A DNA stretch of 64,000 nt, from NCBI GenBank assembly GCA_949130485.1, contig OX422184.1, positions 15,102,405 through 15,166,404 on the forward strand, given 5' to 3'. The translations under genes were made by a program, and so were the position numbers. Source of the DNA: Agelas oroides (lineage: Eukaryota; Porifera; Demospongiae; Agelasida; Agelasidae). Below are positions 21,101-36,100 of the stretch, piece after piece; within the stretch, counting starts at the first letter, position 1, and the number at the start of each line of letters is the position of its first letter. Under the pieces are notes generated by a model. It made no database searches. It was not told where the DNA came from and worked only from the letters and a program-made list of their open reading frames with translations.

Positions 21101-24100
21101 TCTAGCTGCCAGTCGTTCATGCACTACGCTTACCTGAGGAAAACTCAGCCACTGTGCATTCTACGATGACATGCCTCACGCAGCCACCAGACTCCTAGTA
21201 TAGCCCCCCCCCTCTTCTGGAAATCCTGGCTATGGGCCTGTGAGTGTGATATACAAGCACCCAGTCTTTGTACCGGCCCTTTCTGTCCTTCCTGAATAGT
21301 GACGTAAGTGGAAAGTTGTGGCCTAGACTTATTAGTATACAATAGGCAGGGATTTACCCTGCAATCTCATTTGACTTCATAACTTTGTGCTCTAGGCGCT
21401 TGTTTGTATTGTGTGCATATATATATGCTTCCCGCGTCCAGAGGGTTAATATCTGAAAGTAAGATGCCGTGCGTGCTGCAAATGCATTTAAAATTGAATT
21501 GTCTTCTCTTTCACGCCGAGATGCTACAGTTTGGCAGCAAATACATACATGTTGACGAAAAAATATTTGAATGCGCTCATTTGAAATTTATGGTAAGTGG
21601 TCGGTCCAAGCATACACGTTACACATGCATGTGCAAAATGCAGTCCCGCTAGTGTGGGGCTCGCTCAGGCTCGCCCCAACAAGGGGCTTTCATATTTGCT
21701 GAGAATCATTTTATCCTCACAAAGCTCTGGGCACAAAAACTGAGTGAGTGACTGCAGTCGCCATTTTCTTTAGTGTCATTGAAATCTCATATACTCAGGG
21801 GCATTAAAAGGACTGGGTCCAGGGCTTCTAAGGCTATATTATGGCAAAGTTTGAATCAATTTTATGACAAATGAAGAAGTTAAAAGTAGTTGTTTAATGT
21901 TGTTACATGTAGCCCCACCCTTATTGTTTACTGTGACATAATTTTAGGCCACACCCACAAACAACTTAGCTGTACCAAGCCCCTCCCACAAGGTATATCA
22001 GTGCAATAAACGTGATATGTGGAATTCGCGCGAGCAAAATTTCACGATTCTTTTTGCACCTTTATGTTCTATTTCAACTGGCCCTACTTTTTATCTGTGG
22101 GAATAGTCGATGTCGCTTTCCAAAGCGCTGGAACTGGCAAATATGCCACGCCCACTGGGCATATAAAGTTCCACTTCGTACCTTTAGCGGTAAGCTACGA
22201 ACTTTTCCCACGGTGAAATCAAAGACCATTAGATTTCTTCTCCATCAAACCAAGTAATACACTCCAGCTCTCTTCTGACGAATTCCGCATGAGTTACTTC
22301 CGGAAAAAGAGCTGCCTAGCGGCCATTATGCGCCTTATTCAAGAGTAGCTAGCACGTGCTACCGTACATGGTGCATGTGACTCCACTACAGCCGCTTTGA
22401 AAATTGCTGGAAGCGCTTTGCAGAATGACTTTTAGTGTTACAGACGTGCGTATCGCATCACGTTTAGTCGAACGAGGTAAGGACAAGACTGTTAGGAAGA
22501 GTATAAGCCTACAACTGTCCTTCGGACCGTGATAGCGAAGGTACTTAATTGCATTCCAAGGTTCCGCATTGTTTACGTAGATACAACCGCCTTCCTGTTT
22601 ATGGTAAGATAACGCCCGCCCCAAGGGTAATTTAGGCAGCGCGCGCAAAACAGCTGGACCCAGTCCTTAACGCGCCTGAGTACAGTACTGGTGACTAGCA
22701 TTTGTATGATACAGCAAAAGAAAAGGAGTGTCTGTAGAGTGACGCATTACTTGGTTTTGAAATTTTGCATTTTGAATTATTGCCTATAGTATGTACTCAT
22801 GAAGTCTATAAGCACCATTGATTGTTTATTGGTTAAATAATTTTTCTTCTTTTCCATGATGCTGTTTCCAGGACAAGTACAGAACCTGAGATCAACCCGA
22901 AGTTCTGACAGATGTTCTGTAGTCTTAACCTGGGATGAGCCAAAAGATGTCAAACACACTGGAGAAGTGACGGTGTATGACATTCGTTTTAGACCATCTG
23001 GGTCGAAAGATTCCTATCATGCAACTACTGTAAATGCTCCAGCTACAAGTGTCACTCTTACAAGGGAATCTGGCCTCAATTCACGAGTACCATACTGCTT
23101 TGAAGTCAAAGCACGAAGTACTAATTGGGAAGAAAAGTGGCAAAGTGTGTCAGATTATGCAGGTACATGTGTTTTCACGTTAGACTCATTGCAATCCTTA
23201 TTGCAACGATTTACACTTGCTAGAATTACTCTTCTCTAACTCGCACCATAATTGAATTGCAACCGGCTGTACTAGGCACCATGTCTTGTCTGGAATCTCC
23301 AGTACATTTCTGCACACATCTGCACTAACTGACAATGTGTGCACCATTTGTCATGCTGTTAAAATTCCCATTGTATTGTGTCATTTATTGATTTCTCTCT
23401 GAAATTCACGTGTACTGTAATGCGGAAAATAAGCTCACTCAACAAACTAAACCCACCCACTTTTTTATTGCAAAGAGTTTTTATCTCTCGAAATTGTGAC
23501 CACCCTTCTACACTGCAGTTGGGTTAAACAAGAAAAGATGGGAGGAGCAGTACAGTGAAAGATGTAGGACTAACAATTCAAGGCAGGCACAATTTGCAGA
23601 AGTTGTATGACAAGAGAAACAATTAGATCCATGCTTGCTTATAAGTATAAAGTTCAAAATGTTTGCATGTGAGGTAAGTGGCATTTTTGGGCCTTGGTAA
23701 AACCTGGACTGATTGGTGCAACTGTAGCTAAGTATACTGGAAATAGCTTGTAAATGCATAGGTGCATCAAAGAGTCAGAGAAGAGCTGATAGTGCGATTT
23801 CTCTGTTTGACACTGAGATCAATCAAGCAATTAGGCAGTTGCTTTCTCTTGATCAAGATCACTCTGCTTCTACCAGTGAAGGGTCACTGCATGTCTCACA
23901 CTCTCAACATGCATGGTTTGCTGATCTTGCTGCCATATCCCAGCTCTTTCAAAAAGCAAAATGTGAACATTAAGTATCCAGAATTTGTAACTGATTCAAG
24001 TTCACTTGCCGTCTATCAGCACATTAAAAAAGTATGCAATTCTGAAATGGTGAAGCAACTGCATGATCTATAATGCCTTGCCTTGGATCAGCATTAGCCT

Positions 24101-27100
24101 CACCACATTGAAATACTCAGCAGCCCTGAAATTTTTTCTAGCACTACTGTACAGTGTTAGATATCTGGTGATTAACATTACGTTGTTATTATCCTAGTTA
24201 ACCTCAGATTCATTCCTTTTTTACCCCCCACTTATCTACATATCGTCATTACTCTAATACTGTGTGCATGCTAAAAGAATAGGTAATGGTAGTGTACATT
24301 TTTTTAATTGAATTCATCATACTGATTCCGAATTTCTTACATATGTGAAATTAGATCGGCTTGAACAAAAATTTTATTATGTGGAAGAATGCTGTTGATA
24401 TAGCTAAATGAATAGCTGTTTTTTTTTTGTAAAATTGTGTACAGGTGTCATTGAGCTCGTCACCCATGAGACTCGTGCTTGTGCAGCCCTAAAGAAAAAT
24501 CTACAGTATTCTAAAGCAATTGCATTCCGCACACATTTATCCCTTGTTTTGATATAACTCTGTCTGGCTTATGTGATTGTTAATTCCTGAAATTGAGAAG
24601 TAGGTAATTCACTGCACCGCCGTGAGCATCTACTTTGCGTGCCACTGTATTGTAGAAAAGTTAGTTTTTAGTAGCTTAGCAAACAGTTGTTGAGTATTTA
24701 TTGTTTACATCTGAGTGTGTGCACACATGGAGCTGTTCACAGGCCATCGCTCCAATTTTTGTCACTTGCAGTACAAAGTTATCTGCCATCACTGATGATG
24801 GCTCACTATCTTTCTTCTGTAAGAAGTACCATGCAGTAGAAGCTGAAGATTACCCATGTTGCATGATCATTAGCCTTGTACCCAGGCGGCGTGGGAGGAG
24901 AAAGACGGCCTGGTATCAACTGCTTGCGCATGCATGATCATTCCCAGAAAAACCTGGGAATCCGTTTACATTTGGAAATTGTTGGTAATGGTAAAATCAA
25001 TACGTATACGTCCGATATATTTCCGTATCATCGAAAGATACAGCCATTTGCCAGTTGAATTGCCTTCAACTCCATGAATGTAGAGGATAATCGCTGTGTA
25101 TACGAAGGCAAAGATGCTTTTGTGCAGCTACCAACTAGTTTCGGTAAGTCAGCACACTACGAGGTGCTGTACGTCATTTGCGTGCTTGACCATAAACAAA
25201 GTGAGTTAGGTACAGGGCGGGGTAGCTACGCCATTATCTTGTTAGTCTTGCCGTTGGGTTCACTTGTGATTGCCAAATTAACGGTGTGAGTGTGCATTAA
25301 TTGTTTTGTTGTAGCTCTTTTTCAGCTTTGTACATATACTACTTTCGAATATCTTGTCCGTATACTATTGCATGTGGACAATCTACGTAAACATTACAAT
25401 TTTACGGAAATATAGCGGAAACGACCCCGCATGCACAAGCAGTCAATACCAGGTCGTCTTTCTCCTCCCACGTGGCCTGGGTACGAGGCTACATGATCAA
25501 TAATGGTGCTTTTTCTCCAGAACTGGGAAGACTTTTACAAGTCATCGTGAATGCTGTGGATATATAGTCGAGGCTAGTTGAATGTTCAAGTGAATGCGCC
25601 CAACCTTCTTTAAACCAGTCTTATCGATTATTGAAGGCAATTAACTTGCTTGGCTTCAGAAATGCTAGTTTTACTGTACTTTGAGGTACAAAGCTAAATC
25701 TTGCATTGAATAATTATGTATAGGATATGGAAAGTGCTTTTTGTTCTGGAGTGTTACACAAGTAGCCTGTAGCCCCATGTATTTACGGAGCAACCAAACA
25801 ACTTAAAATGAAGGAATTTAGATGTTATGAGGCGAAAATAGAGGGAAGTGAAAAAGGCTGGCACCTCTATTTTCGCCTCGTAACATCTAAATTCCTTTAT
25901 TTCCAGCGTGAGGCAAGATGCTCTGAGCAACTTAAAATAAAGTGAAGATTGAACACTTTTAAGAGGTAGCCTCATTTACAGTCCCTTATCATGGAGAGCC
26001 TAGGAATGAGGCTACCTAGGTCCATTGTTAGAGTTAGTGTTAGGGTTATGGTTAGCCTAACCTTGTGTTTTATGACAGTCGAAGATGTCTTTTATTTCTG
26101 ACCCAGTTGAAAACCTGACAGCACGGGTGGATACACATAAGCCTACTGTGTCACTGAAATGGGACCCACCAGCCAATGCTGGAGTGGTAGGTGATGTCAT
26201 TAAATATCAAGTTCGTTTCTGGGATAAGAAGAATGGTTGCTACAATGAGAGCACTGTAAATGGTTCCATCACTACCACTGTCATCACAAGAGAGTCAGGA
26301 CTCAGACCATTGACCCCATCCACTTTTGAAGTGAGAGCCTGCAGTGGTGGTAATTTAAGCCAAGAGTGGAGGACTGTGTCAACTTTTGTTGGTATGTAGA
26401 AGTTAGTAGTTCATTATTTTACGTGTGTAGACTGTACTAAACACCACCCTATTTATCGATATGTATGTATTCACAGAACAATTAGCCACTTGGCATTTAA
26501 TTACGTATTACATGGACATACATCCATCTGCCTAAGGATTATGTAATACTAGTTACCAGCACTGATATCTTTTACAGCTCTCACTCCTGACCCAGTTGAA
26601 AACCTGACAGCAGCTGTAGACCCACACCAACCTTCTGTGACACTGAAATGGGACCCACCGGCCAATGCTGCAAATATAGGAGATGTCACTAACTATCAGG
26701 TTCGTTTCTGGGATAAGAAGAAAGAGCACTACAATGAGAAAACTGTGAATGGTTCTACCACTACCACTGTCATCACAAGAGAGTCAGGGCTCACACCGCT
26801 GACTACTTCCACTTTCGAAGTGAGGGCCTGCAATGGTGATGGTGTAAGCCAAAAGTGGAGGACTGTGTCAACATTTGTTGGTAAGTACATGGGCGTTCAC
26901 AAGTGTACCATTTCTACATCTTAATCAATTGGTCATACTGTAAACACAATCAACAAAGGCAGTGTTAGTGCTCATGATACGTACATTTTCTCATGTTTCA
27001 GAATTATATGATGCTTGAATGTCTACTTCATTATCCCTTTAGCTCTGGTTCCAGCTCCAGTGGAGAACTTAAAGGCTCATGTAGATTCGAACACCCCTTC

Positions 27101-30100
27101 AGTGGCCCTATTTTGGACCCCTCCACGAAATGTTGGGGCTAGAACTCCATGTTCCTGCTCAGATGTTAGCTGTTATCAAATTCGTATCAAGTCAAACAGA
27201 AGACAGCACAGTAACAGTGACGAGTGTTGTGGTTTATATTGGGAAAGGAATGGTGTCTTCAGCAAGCACTTTGGAATCATTTCTTACACAAAGAAACAGA
27301 ATTACCATGAAATCAGCGTGGGTGGCTCCACAACTAGTATAGTCTTCAACAGAGAGACTGGGCCAGCACCACATACCACTTTTACCTTTGAAGTGAGGGC
27401 ACAGTGTGGTGAGGACTTAGGACAGTGGAGAGCGGTTCAAGTTTTTGTTGGTGAGTTGAAGCAAGCCTTTTAATCCATGTATACTGAGTACTTCAATTCT
27501 TTTGCTATTCTGACCAATCAGACAGCTATATTTGAGGGATTTGACAAATCACTTTTCTTGCTGCACATGCAAAAAGCTTCTGTTTCTAGTGCAACATCTG
27601 TCGCAATGCAACAAATCAGTCAGAATCATGGAAAGCGTAACAATTGTCACATGACTACATGTCATACATAAACCAAAGCATTAAGCAGCAATGTCTACTA
27701 GCTGGGAGGTTGTTCTATAGCTGAACACCCTGGAGGAGGCTACATAGTGAGATAGAAACACAACCATCTATGCTGAGGTATAGTGAACACACATGGTATA
27801 TAGCACCTGGATTTAACATGGGGAGGATGAAAGTTGAGAAGCTTGTACTTTACACCAACTTTCCCAATCTTTCACTACTTCTTTTATGTGCTTGTTTATT
27901 CTGTTTTAATTACTACCATGTGTAACTGCTATCTTGCTAGGACATAATTTATCCTCATCCTAGTTCTTGCCATGTCAGCTTTGTTTTGCCTCGGAACAGA
28001 ATTACTGAAGCATTATAGGTTAGATGTAGTATGATTTGTTAGAAAAGATCAGTGCCTGAGTAAAGCGATCGAAATGCCAACAACGAAAGCACTTTTCGCA
28101 GCTTCAGGCACACACTGACCTTTTCCAATGATTATATTAGGGACTTATATTGTGCTTGGCAGGAGTATATTACATACTAGGTATCAATAGTTAACCGATT
28201 ATATGTGGTAGATGCCAGTTGGCGTCATGTGCACATATGTCACGAAATGTGATAGACACCAGTTGGTATCACGGATATGTCTAAGCATTATCACAGCCTG
28301 GGGCAAATAGCTACAAGCTTTGAATCCGGTCAGTGATAAGATTGGAGCCCCTACTTTTGCAAGTGGGTTGGTCCAGAAGCCCTCAAAGGGCAAAGTATAG
28401 TGAGCGATTACAGCCAGGGTGGATCTATACATGTCCAGGTTTGCCAACAATGCATTGTTAGGAGGTGGGGTTAGGGTTAGGGTTGTGATTAGAGAACAAA
28501 GAAAGAACAAAAGAAGATCAAAGACACTACTAAGCGTTTGATGGCAATCCTGGACATCTCTCGGATGTCGATCTCCTCAACCTCAATGGAGAAAGTGCCT
28601 CAATAGCCATGTTTTCTTCTCAACGTCAATAAGCAAAGGCACAGTGCTAACTACGAAAGTACAGCGTCTCTTGGGCTTCATAAATATCAAGGCAGATCTC
28701 GAGCTGTGCTTTGTTAATCAGCATTTAAAGCCCAAAGACGGTAGGCACAACACGCGAGAGGTAAGCGTCCTCCGTAAACCGGCTACAAATAACTTCAGAA
28801 AACATACCTAGATTCATTTGTCCCTTATTTCACTCTGTGGAGCTTCATTTATTTTCCCTGATGCTTTAATCGTTGGTAAATAGCAGGAATTGACATCACG
28901 TGAAGTTAATCTTTTTCCACATTTTAGGTTAATTGCATACCATTTAATCTCGCTGAACAATTTGGTACCGATAGGACTTTAGGTCACATGGAAGTAGGAA
29001 AAAGTACCTACTATCTGCTGTGTGTGCAGGGAGTGTGACCATCATACGCAAACTATCTACTGTCTTCAATCTAACCTCTATCCCAGTGTAATAAGGCACT
29101 TCAATATTAGCAATAAAGGGGTAAAAGGTCCTCAGAAAAGCTGCATGCTGCTGAAGACGAAGCACGTACTTCAACAAAAGAAAAAAGAATGTTTTATCAA
29201 GTGGGAAATGGTTTGTATTTTTGACAAGTGTTACCATGGCAATGAGCCAGTGATTGCAAAATTGATTATTTTGTCAAAGGTGTTTGAAATTGTGCACAGA
29301 TGCCAAGAAGACAGACATCAACAGAGTCTACACACCATGAAGAATCATTCTAACTCACTACATTAACAAATTTTTCTGCACATTCATGATCATACAACTC
29401 TGTAATTTCCCAGATCTGGTTCCTGGAGAAGTTCAGTACCTGACATCAATTTTGAACAGTAGCAGACCTTCTCTGACCCTGTACTGGGACAAGCCAGAAA
29501 ATTGTGTAATTGATGAAGATGTCACGGCATATGACATTCGATTTAGACCATCTCCAAGTTTTGAAGAGAAAGACTACTGTCACATGGCAGTGACAGGATC
29601 AGCTGGAAGTGTTCTTCTAACAAGAGAATCTGGCCTTAAACCACTGATGAAGTACAAGTTCGAAGTCAGGGCAAGAAATACTGGAAGTGAAGGAAATTGG
29701 AGCAGTAAATTAGAATACATTGGTATGCATACTTGTGCATGATTACCAAAGCAGTTAGACCTCAGGCCATAGTGTAATGGCATGACTATCAACACATAGT
29801 TAGCCTCTGTAGATTATACACCGCACTAGAATATATTATGGTAGCACTGCATGGTGAAAAGTTGACAACTATGTCAACATGTTGATATTTAAATGTCTAA
29901 AAGATTTTGATTTAGAACCTTGAATTACTAGTGATTTCATTGAAGTCATCAGATTTCCACTTCATGATGTTAGTTGGTGCATTGCACTTGGGTAATAAAA
30001 AATGAGTTCTGCACCAGCAGAGTGAATGTGACGGGGTAGTTAGTCGAGGTGAAAAAGCACATCATGCACATGACTACTGCTGACAAGTGCCCTTTGGTGA

Positions 30101-33100
30101 ACTCTCAAAATGTGTGATCACAGCAGAAGTGGAAATATGGGATACATTGTGTAGAAGTGACCACTTAGGAGGATTTTGAGTGGTTATACAAGTACACATT
30201 ATAGACCACTAAACATTAACTTACCACACTTGTTCCTATGTAGTCATGATAATCTTTCTGCAGCTCTCACTCCAGACCCAGTTCGCAACCTGACAGCAAC
30301 TGTAGACCCACACAAACCTTGTGTGACACTGAAATGGGACCCACCAGCCAATGCCGGATGTGCAGGAGATGTCACAAAATATCAAGTTGTTTTTTGGAAC
30401 AAGCAGAATGGTTGCTACAATGAGAAGTTAGTAGATGGCTCTACCACTACCATTGTCATCACAAGAGAGTTGGGTCTTAGACCACCAACTGAGACCACTT
30501 TTGAAGTGAGGGCCTACAGTGGTGATGATGTAAGCCAAGAGTGGAGGAGTATTACTAAATTTGTAGGTATGTATACAAATTTTTAAAGCATGTCATGCAT
30601 ACTTGAAAACTGTTTCATTCCCTTCCAAAGGTCTGTTAACCTGAAGCAAAGAAGGTTTGGTAGCTGTTATACCAACAGTCTATAAGTCATTGTTAATTTT
30701 CTAACCTTTGGTGCATGTCTACAAAGAGCATACACTCAGGCGGGTTAAGGCAGGCTCTGGTTTTGGACAAGCATTGTTCAGACTACTTACCACAGAAAGT
30801 TTATGATGTATTTTGCAGAGAAGAAGTGCACTGGTAGTTATTGTATTGTGGCTAATGATGTAAACAAACAAATTGGTTTCCATGGAAATGTCCCACCCTC
30901 TCATAAACAATGTTCACTAATTAAGACTGTTATAACCGTATTTAGCGAACGCAGTGCTGACTTTTCCTTTTAACTGGGTAAACTTGGTACCATTCGAATG
31001 CTCTTTACATGCAGAATTCAGAACTAGCTGGAAATTGGGTATAGTAAGTTAACGTCACGAGTAAATCGAAAAAATGCCTGGAATGCAGTAAAGTGGCAGC
31101 TAATTATAAATTCTACTAACTCTCCTGCTCTTCAGAAGTGGTGCATGGGTACCGTCACTCCACCCGGATTATGAACGATGCCTGATAGCTGCTCCTATTT
31201 ACCAGTACTACAAACTGAGTTCTCTCAAATTCGGCACTGTGTTGGGGGGGGTGGGCTTATTGCTGAGGTCGGCTACTATATGAACGGCCTCGAGCCATTT
31301 TCCCATTTCTTGCTTCCAGAAACACAAAACTCTGTCCATTTGTAGCCTTGCTGCGAGTTAGACATGTCTAGTTAACAACCAGCTACAGTACAGACTAACA
31401 GCCTCAACCTGGCTAGCAAAGCTAAGAAGCCTTCACACGGCAGCCATTTCATCTCTGTAAATTGTAATACAACTTTCGCAAATTATAGCAATACCTTTGC
31501 ATACTTACATATCACGAACAATACATTTGGAGCCCGCCTTAACCTACCTGAGCAGTGATGACACCACACGTATTGCACAGTAGCGTACAAGGTATTGAAA
31601 CTGTTTTTTGATGTGTCACGATGCTTCACATTGTGATGATATAACTGGCTCAGTTTTATAGGGCAGTTTTGAGTTACTATAAACCCAATGGGCTATTAGG
31701 CTGTTTTCTCCACAAACTCGATGTAAGATGTTTTAATTAATGTCTGCAATAAGTTTGTTTTATATACCGTATTTGACAAGAACCTTGCCTACTTCTATCA
31801 TGAATTCAATGTTATATAGGCATATCCTTCAGGGTGAGGTTATGCAGTTTGTGTGGTGATGGATAGTAATAATTTAATCAACAATGCATGAGCTGTTTGA
31901 GCAATCACGTGAATATACACAATTTGATGAGTAACATAGGTGGTGTATGTGTTACAGTATTGATGAAGAGGTAGTTTTAGCAGTCACTTTTTCATGTGGT
32001 TTCAAGGTCGAAACTCTTTCTTCGTCATTCTATGCCACCCTAGGCTAGTAGCTCTTACTCTCAACCTTTTCCAACCAGTCTTGGCAAGGCCGGTGCAAGT
32101 GGTTTGGCTCGTACAGCTTGGGCTGTACCAATTTTTATTTTGTTGAGAGCTAAGCTTGTACCCACACTTCAGTCGACACTAGGAAGGAGAGAGCCAGCTC
32201 ATTACCTATAGACCCGCCTAGGCATTTGCTAGGGTAGTAGGAGTGTCACCATATTTGTGTGGTGATCATTTCAAGAGTTGTGGTAACACATGTATCTGAT
32301 GTGTTGAATCACTCTCCCGTAGAGAATTGCAAATATCTTCCTTCCAGAAAGGATTTATGCAGTCAAACTTCAGGTTTACATTGTAGAGTAGTGAAGCCTT
32401 AAAATGCGCATAGTGGAATTTAATTATCTATGACGTAATCACAAAATGGCTGCTGCAACGAGCCCCACCCTCAAAAATTTAAATCGCTAACTGCAAGCTC
32501 ATACTACGTGCGCAAGCGCTACAAATTGCAGGAAGTGTTTATAGTGTGAGGCCAAACAAAACTACAGAGCGTTTTCTAATAAAGCAAGTATTTAATTTCT
32601 GCACTGCAATTGCTGCCGTATTTCCATATGGTTCACTAAAAGTGTAACAACTAGCACAGACATTGCTAAAAAAAAAATCACTTGGCATGGATATAGTATA
32701 TTGGACAGTAAATAAAATTACAGAACCAAAATAGTAAACATTACACTATACATGATAAAGTCGAATGTGAAATCCATGGCAAATTACTGCCCCTCGGCAA
32801 CACGTCTGTGCGACTTGAACTGTTTGGAAAAGTTTTTTACCAACTGTTCAAGCTCAATACCAGCCTGGTGTCCCAGAAGGTACCCATACATGTACTGTCG
32901 AGCTTGACGAAAATAGTTTCGAATATTTTCAACTGAAATTGTATCGAATGATTCTGGAATGTTCCGTCTCAAGCCAGTGATGCTATAATTGCAATAAGCT
33001 CGTGTGTATCGCTTTGCCTGTGACCAGCAACGTTCAATTGCATTTAGTTCACAGTGATACTTGGGGATAAACAGGAAAGCATGTCCACGGCTGTTGATGA

Positions 33101-36100
33101 AGCGTTCAAGTACCGTCTTCTCATTCTTAAAGTCAGGATGAGTCGCAATTTCTTTCCGCATATCCTCCAGTTTCATTGTCCTGTTGTAGCAACCTCTTTC
33201 AGTGAACACCTCTATCAATCCTTTTGGAATCCATTGATAATGCCCACCAACTAGGATACGTTTTTTCATAGACTGTGGCTTTCCGTTGTACACTGTGTCG
33301 TGCATGAGCGGTTGCTTGCCTCCTGGCTTGGCATTCATCTTATTTGCATTAAGCGCATCATCACTGTAAGCACCGTGGCAGCTGCTCTGATCAAAACCCC
33401 AAAATAGATGATAGCCTTGCTCTTTAGGATATTTGGCTTCAGCTATCTTCACTGCATATTCCATTTGTTTCATAAATTTTTCTGATGTCCAATATCCTTC
33501 TCTTGATTCTCCATACTCTAGTAGCTTTCTTGCGGACATCCTAATATTAGGATTGTTCCTCTTTGCTGCCTGATATTCCTCCTCTGTTAGACACAAAAAA
33601 CCATCCCTTTCGGTGATGAAGTCTGACACCATGATGCCAGATCCTCGACTCTTTGGTCTAATCAATTGACTGTCAGGTGTCCCCCACTGCAAACCTTCGT
33701 CATCATTTGCATTGAAAGTCGTTTCATCATGAAAAATGAATATATTTTTTTGTCTTCGCTCTGCTGAAGGAGACTCGATATCATCCGGAAACGCATTCTT
33801 CGCCTCATCATTAGGTGCTCCATCTTTGGTCAGGAAGCCACCAGCAACAAGTTGACGCAGGAATTTCTTCCTGTGTTTGACAACATCCTCTCGCTCATGA
33901 CCATCTATGTACACACCCTTCTTCTTGTTGAGCACTTCAAATCCAAGCTCATGTAGCCATTTCCGTCCCGTCTCCACTCCGATGTGTCTTGGGAAGCCTG
34001 GTTCCAAGATGCTGTTTGGCAGAAGATGATCGTTCACCCAGCGAGTAAAACTAACTGCATTCGTGTTAGGTCTTCCTTTCACAACAGCATTTTGTCTTAT
34101 GTAAGTACGAGCTGCCACACAGAGCTCCTCATCACTCCAGAGGATACCTTGCCTCCGATAATGGCCTTGTTCACTGTCTGGGAAAGCTCCAGCATTGTCA
34201 TAGAAAAGCTTCCTCCACCTCCCAATAGTGCGTTTACCTTTCCCAGTCACTTCTGCAATTGTTGGTGCAGCATCAACTTTCTTCACTCCATGTACATTAA
34301 CAAGGACATGGTGAAGGGTTAGTGACAATGACATCACGTCATCCCGTGGCAGGACACTCACCCACTCTTCAATATGTTGCAAAGCAAGTGCTTGCTGCTC
34401 TTCTGTAGTAACCGACTCGTTAGGATTGAAATCGGCATCATCACTCTCATCAGAGCTGATCTCACTCTCTGGGCCTTCCTCTCTCCTCAAACTCACAGAG
34501 GTTTCATCTCTCATTCCACTCGCAGAGCTTTCACCTCTCCTTTCAACCCCAGAACCATGGCCTTCCTCTCTCCTCTCACTGACAGAGCTTTCATCTCTCC
34601 TCTCAGAGCTCTCACCTAGCTTTGCAACCTTCCTGGCTCTTGCAGCTTCCAACTGCAGCTTTCTCTTAGGCTTAGGAGGCATTCAGTGCTTGTATCTTGC
34701 AAAACAGTCGCAAATCGAAAGAAAATCGCCAAAAATCGCACCATCGTGAATGGGCATTAATTAGAAAACGCACGCGCTTACCTGCAATCTGATTGGTCAG
34801 TCCCTAGCAACGGAATAACAGTATATGAAAGTTTTTATTCTGGTGGATTAGACCATGCTGAGCATTTTTGTCAATGGTTGTCAAGGTTTATTGTTTATAC
34901 TTTCTGAGATATTTGCAAAAATATAGAATTTACTTTTTGGCCATTTATGCCTGGGTGCACCGTAATGATTTTATCATACGAACCTTCGATTTCATTGCAC
35001 GTTCAGACGCAGCGCACGTGACTTGTAGTACCTGATACGGATTCTCGCGTGACTTGTAGTACCTGATACGGATTCTCACGTGACTTGCAGTACTGATACG
35101 GATTCTCGCATGACTTGCAGTAAAAAATACGGCTTTTTATAAACTGCGCGCAGCTGCAAGGCTTCCCCATTGACTCCCATACATTAGCGTGAGTTAGACG
35201 TATGATAATATCTTGTAGCATTGAAGCCATACATTACAAAGGCACCGCCAATGGTTTATACAACAGACCCCAGTCGATGAAATTAGGGAAGTTAGAACAT
35301 GGGATTTGCTCAGATAAATTAGGGAGGGCGGTATAATATCTTGTAGCATTGAAGCCATACATTACAAAGGCACCGCCAATGGTTTATACAACAGACCCCG
35401 GTCGATGAAATTAAGGAAGTTAGAACATGGGATTTATACAAGTTAGAACACCACCTTTACAATGTGGTTAATACACAAAATAAAAATATAAGGCCCACGG
35501 ACAGCAACACAATACAGTAAATGTGCAAAGTTTTTTTCATACAATAGCAGAGTCCACAAGACTATCACTGCTCAATAATGTGTTCACAGAAATGTTCATG
35601 CCCTAGAATATTTCGGCAAATGTTCCAAACTGGCATTGCCTGTGTGTTTTAGCTGTGAGAACCTAAACTCCACGCCCATTACAGTAAAAAGCGCTGCGCA
35701 TCAGAGCACAAGGGGTGCCAACACCAAGAACACCACCTTCCCAGAGCACATTTCTTTATTCATGGAGATCGTAGCACTTGTTTACCCCTGCACTGACGCC
35801 TACACCCCTCCGTTTTCGAAAATGCGTGTCCATCGCCGGTGTATAGGCCCTGGATCCTTGGTGTTCATGAAGTTAGGTGATCACGCATATATCGCAGTAT
35901 GCCTTGCAACATTTGGTAGTTTGTTTTTGCTTGAAACAGCTCGCTGTCACTCTTTCTGGCTTCTGTCATGAACAAGGAAAAGCTCGACACAGTTCACTGC
36001 CTGAGTCTGTCCACTCGCTCATTCCAAGGTATGATTTATCTAGACACTTGCATGCTTGGGTCAATACGATGCAAAATGCAAGCCGAAACGGGTTCATCTC

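Noticed and set aside
26085-26106. ATG at 26085 as an alternative gene start at exon C
   Set aside because: The bases correspond to the decayed acceptor region of sister exons, and no promoter or signal peptide follows. A shifted acceptor explains the sequence better.
29022-29366. 114-codon frame in intron E-F
   Set aside because: No recognisable domain, no phase-1 splice sites, and no counterpart in the partner intron L-M.
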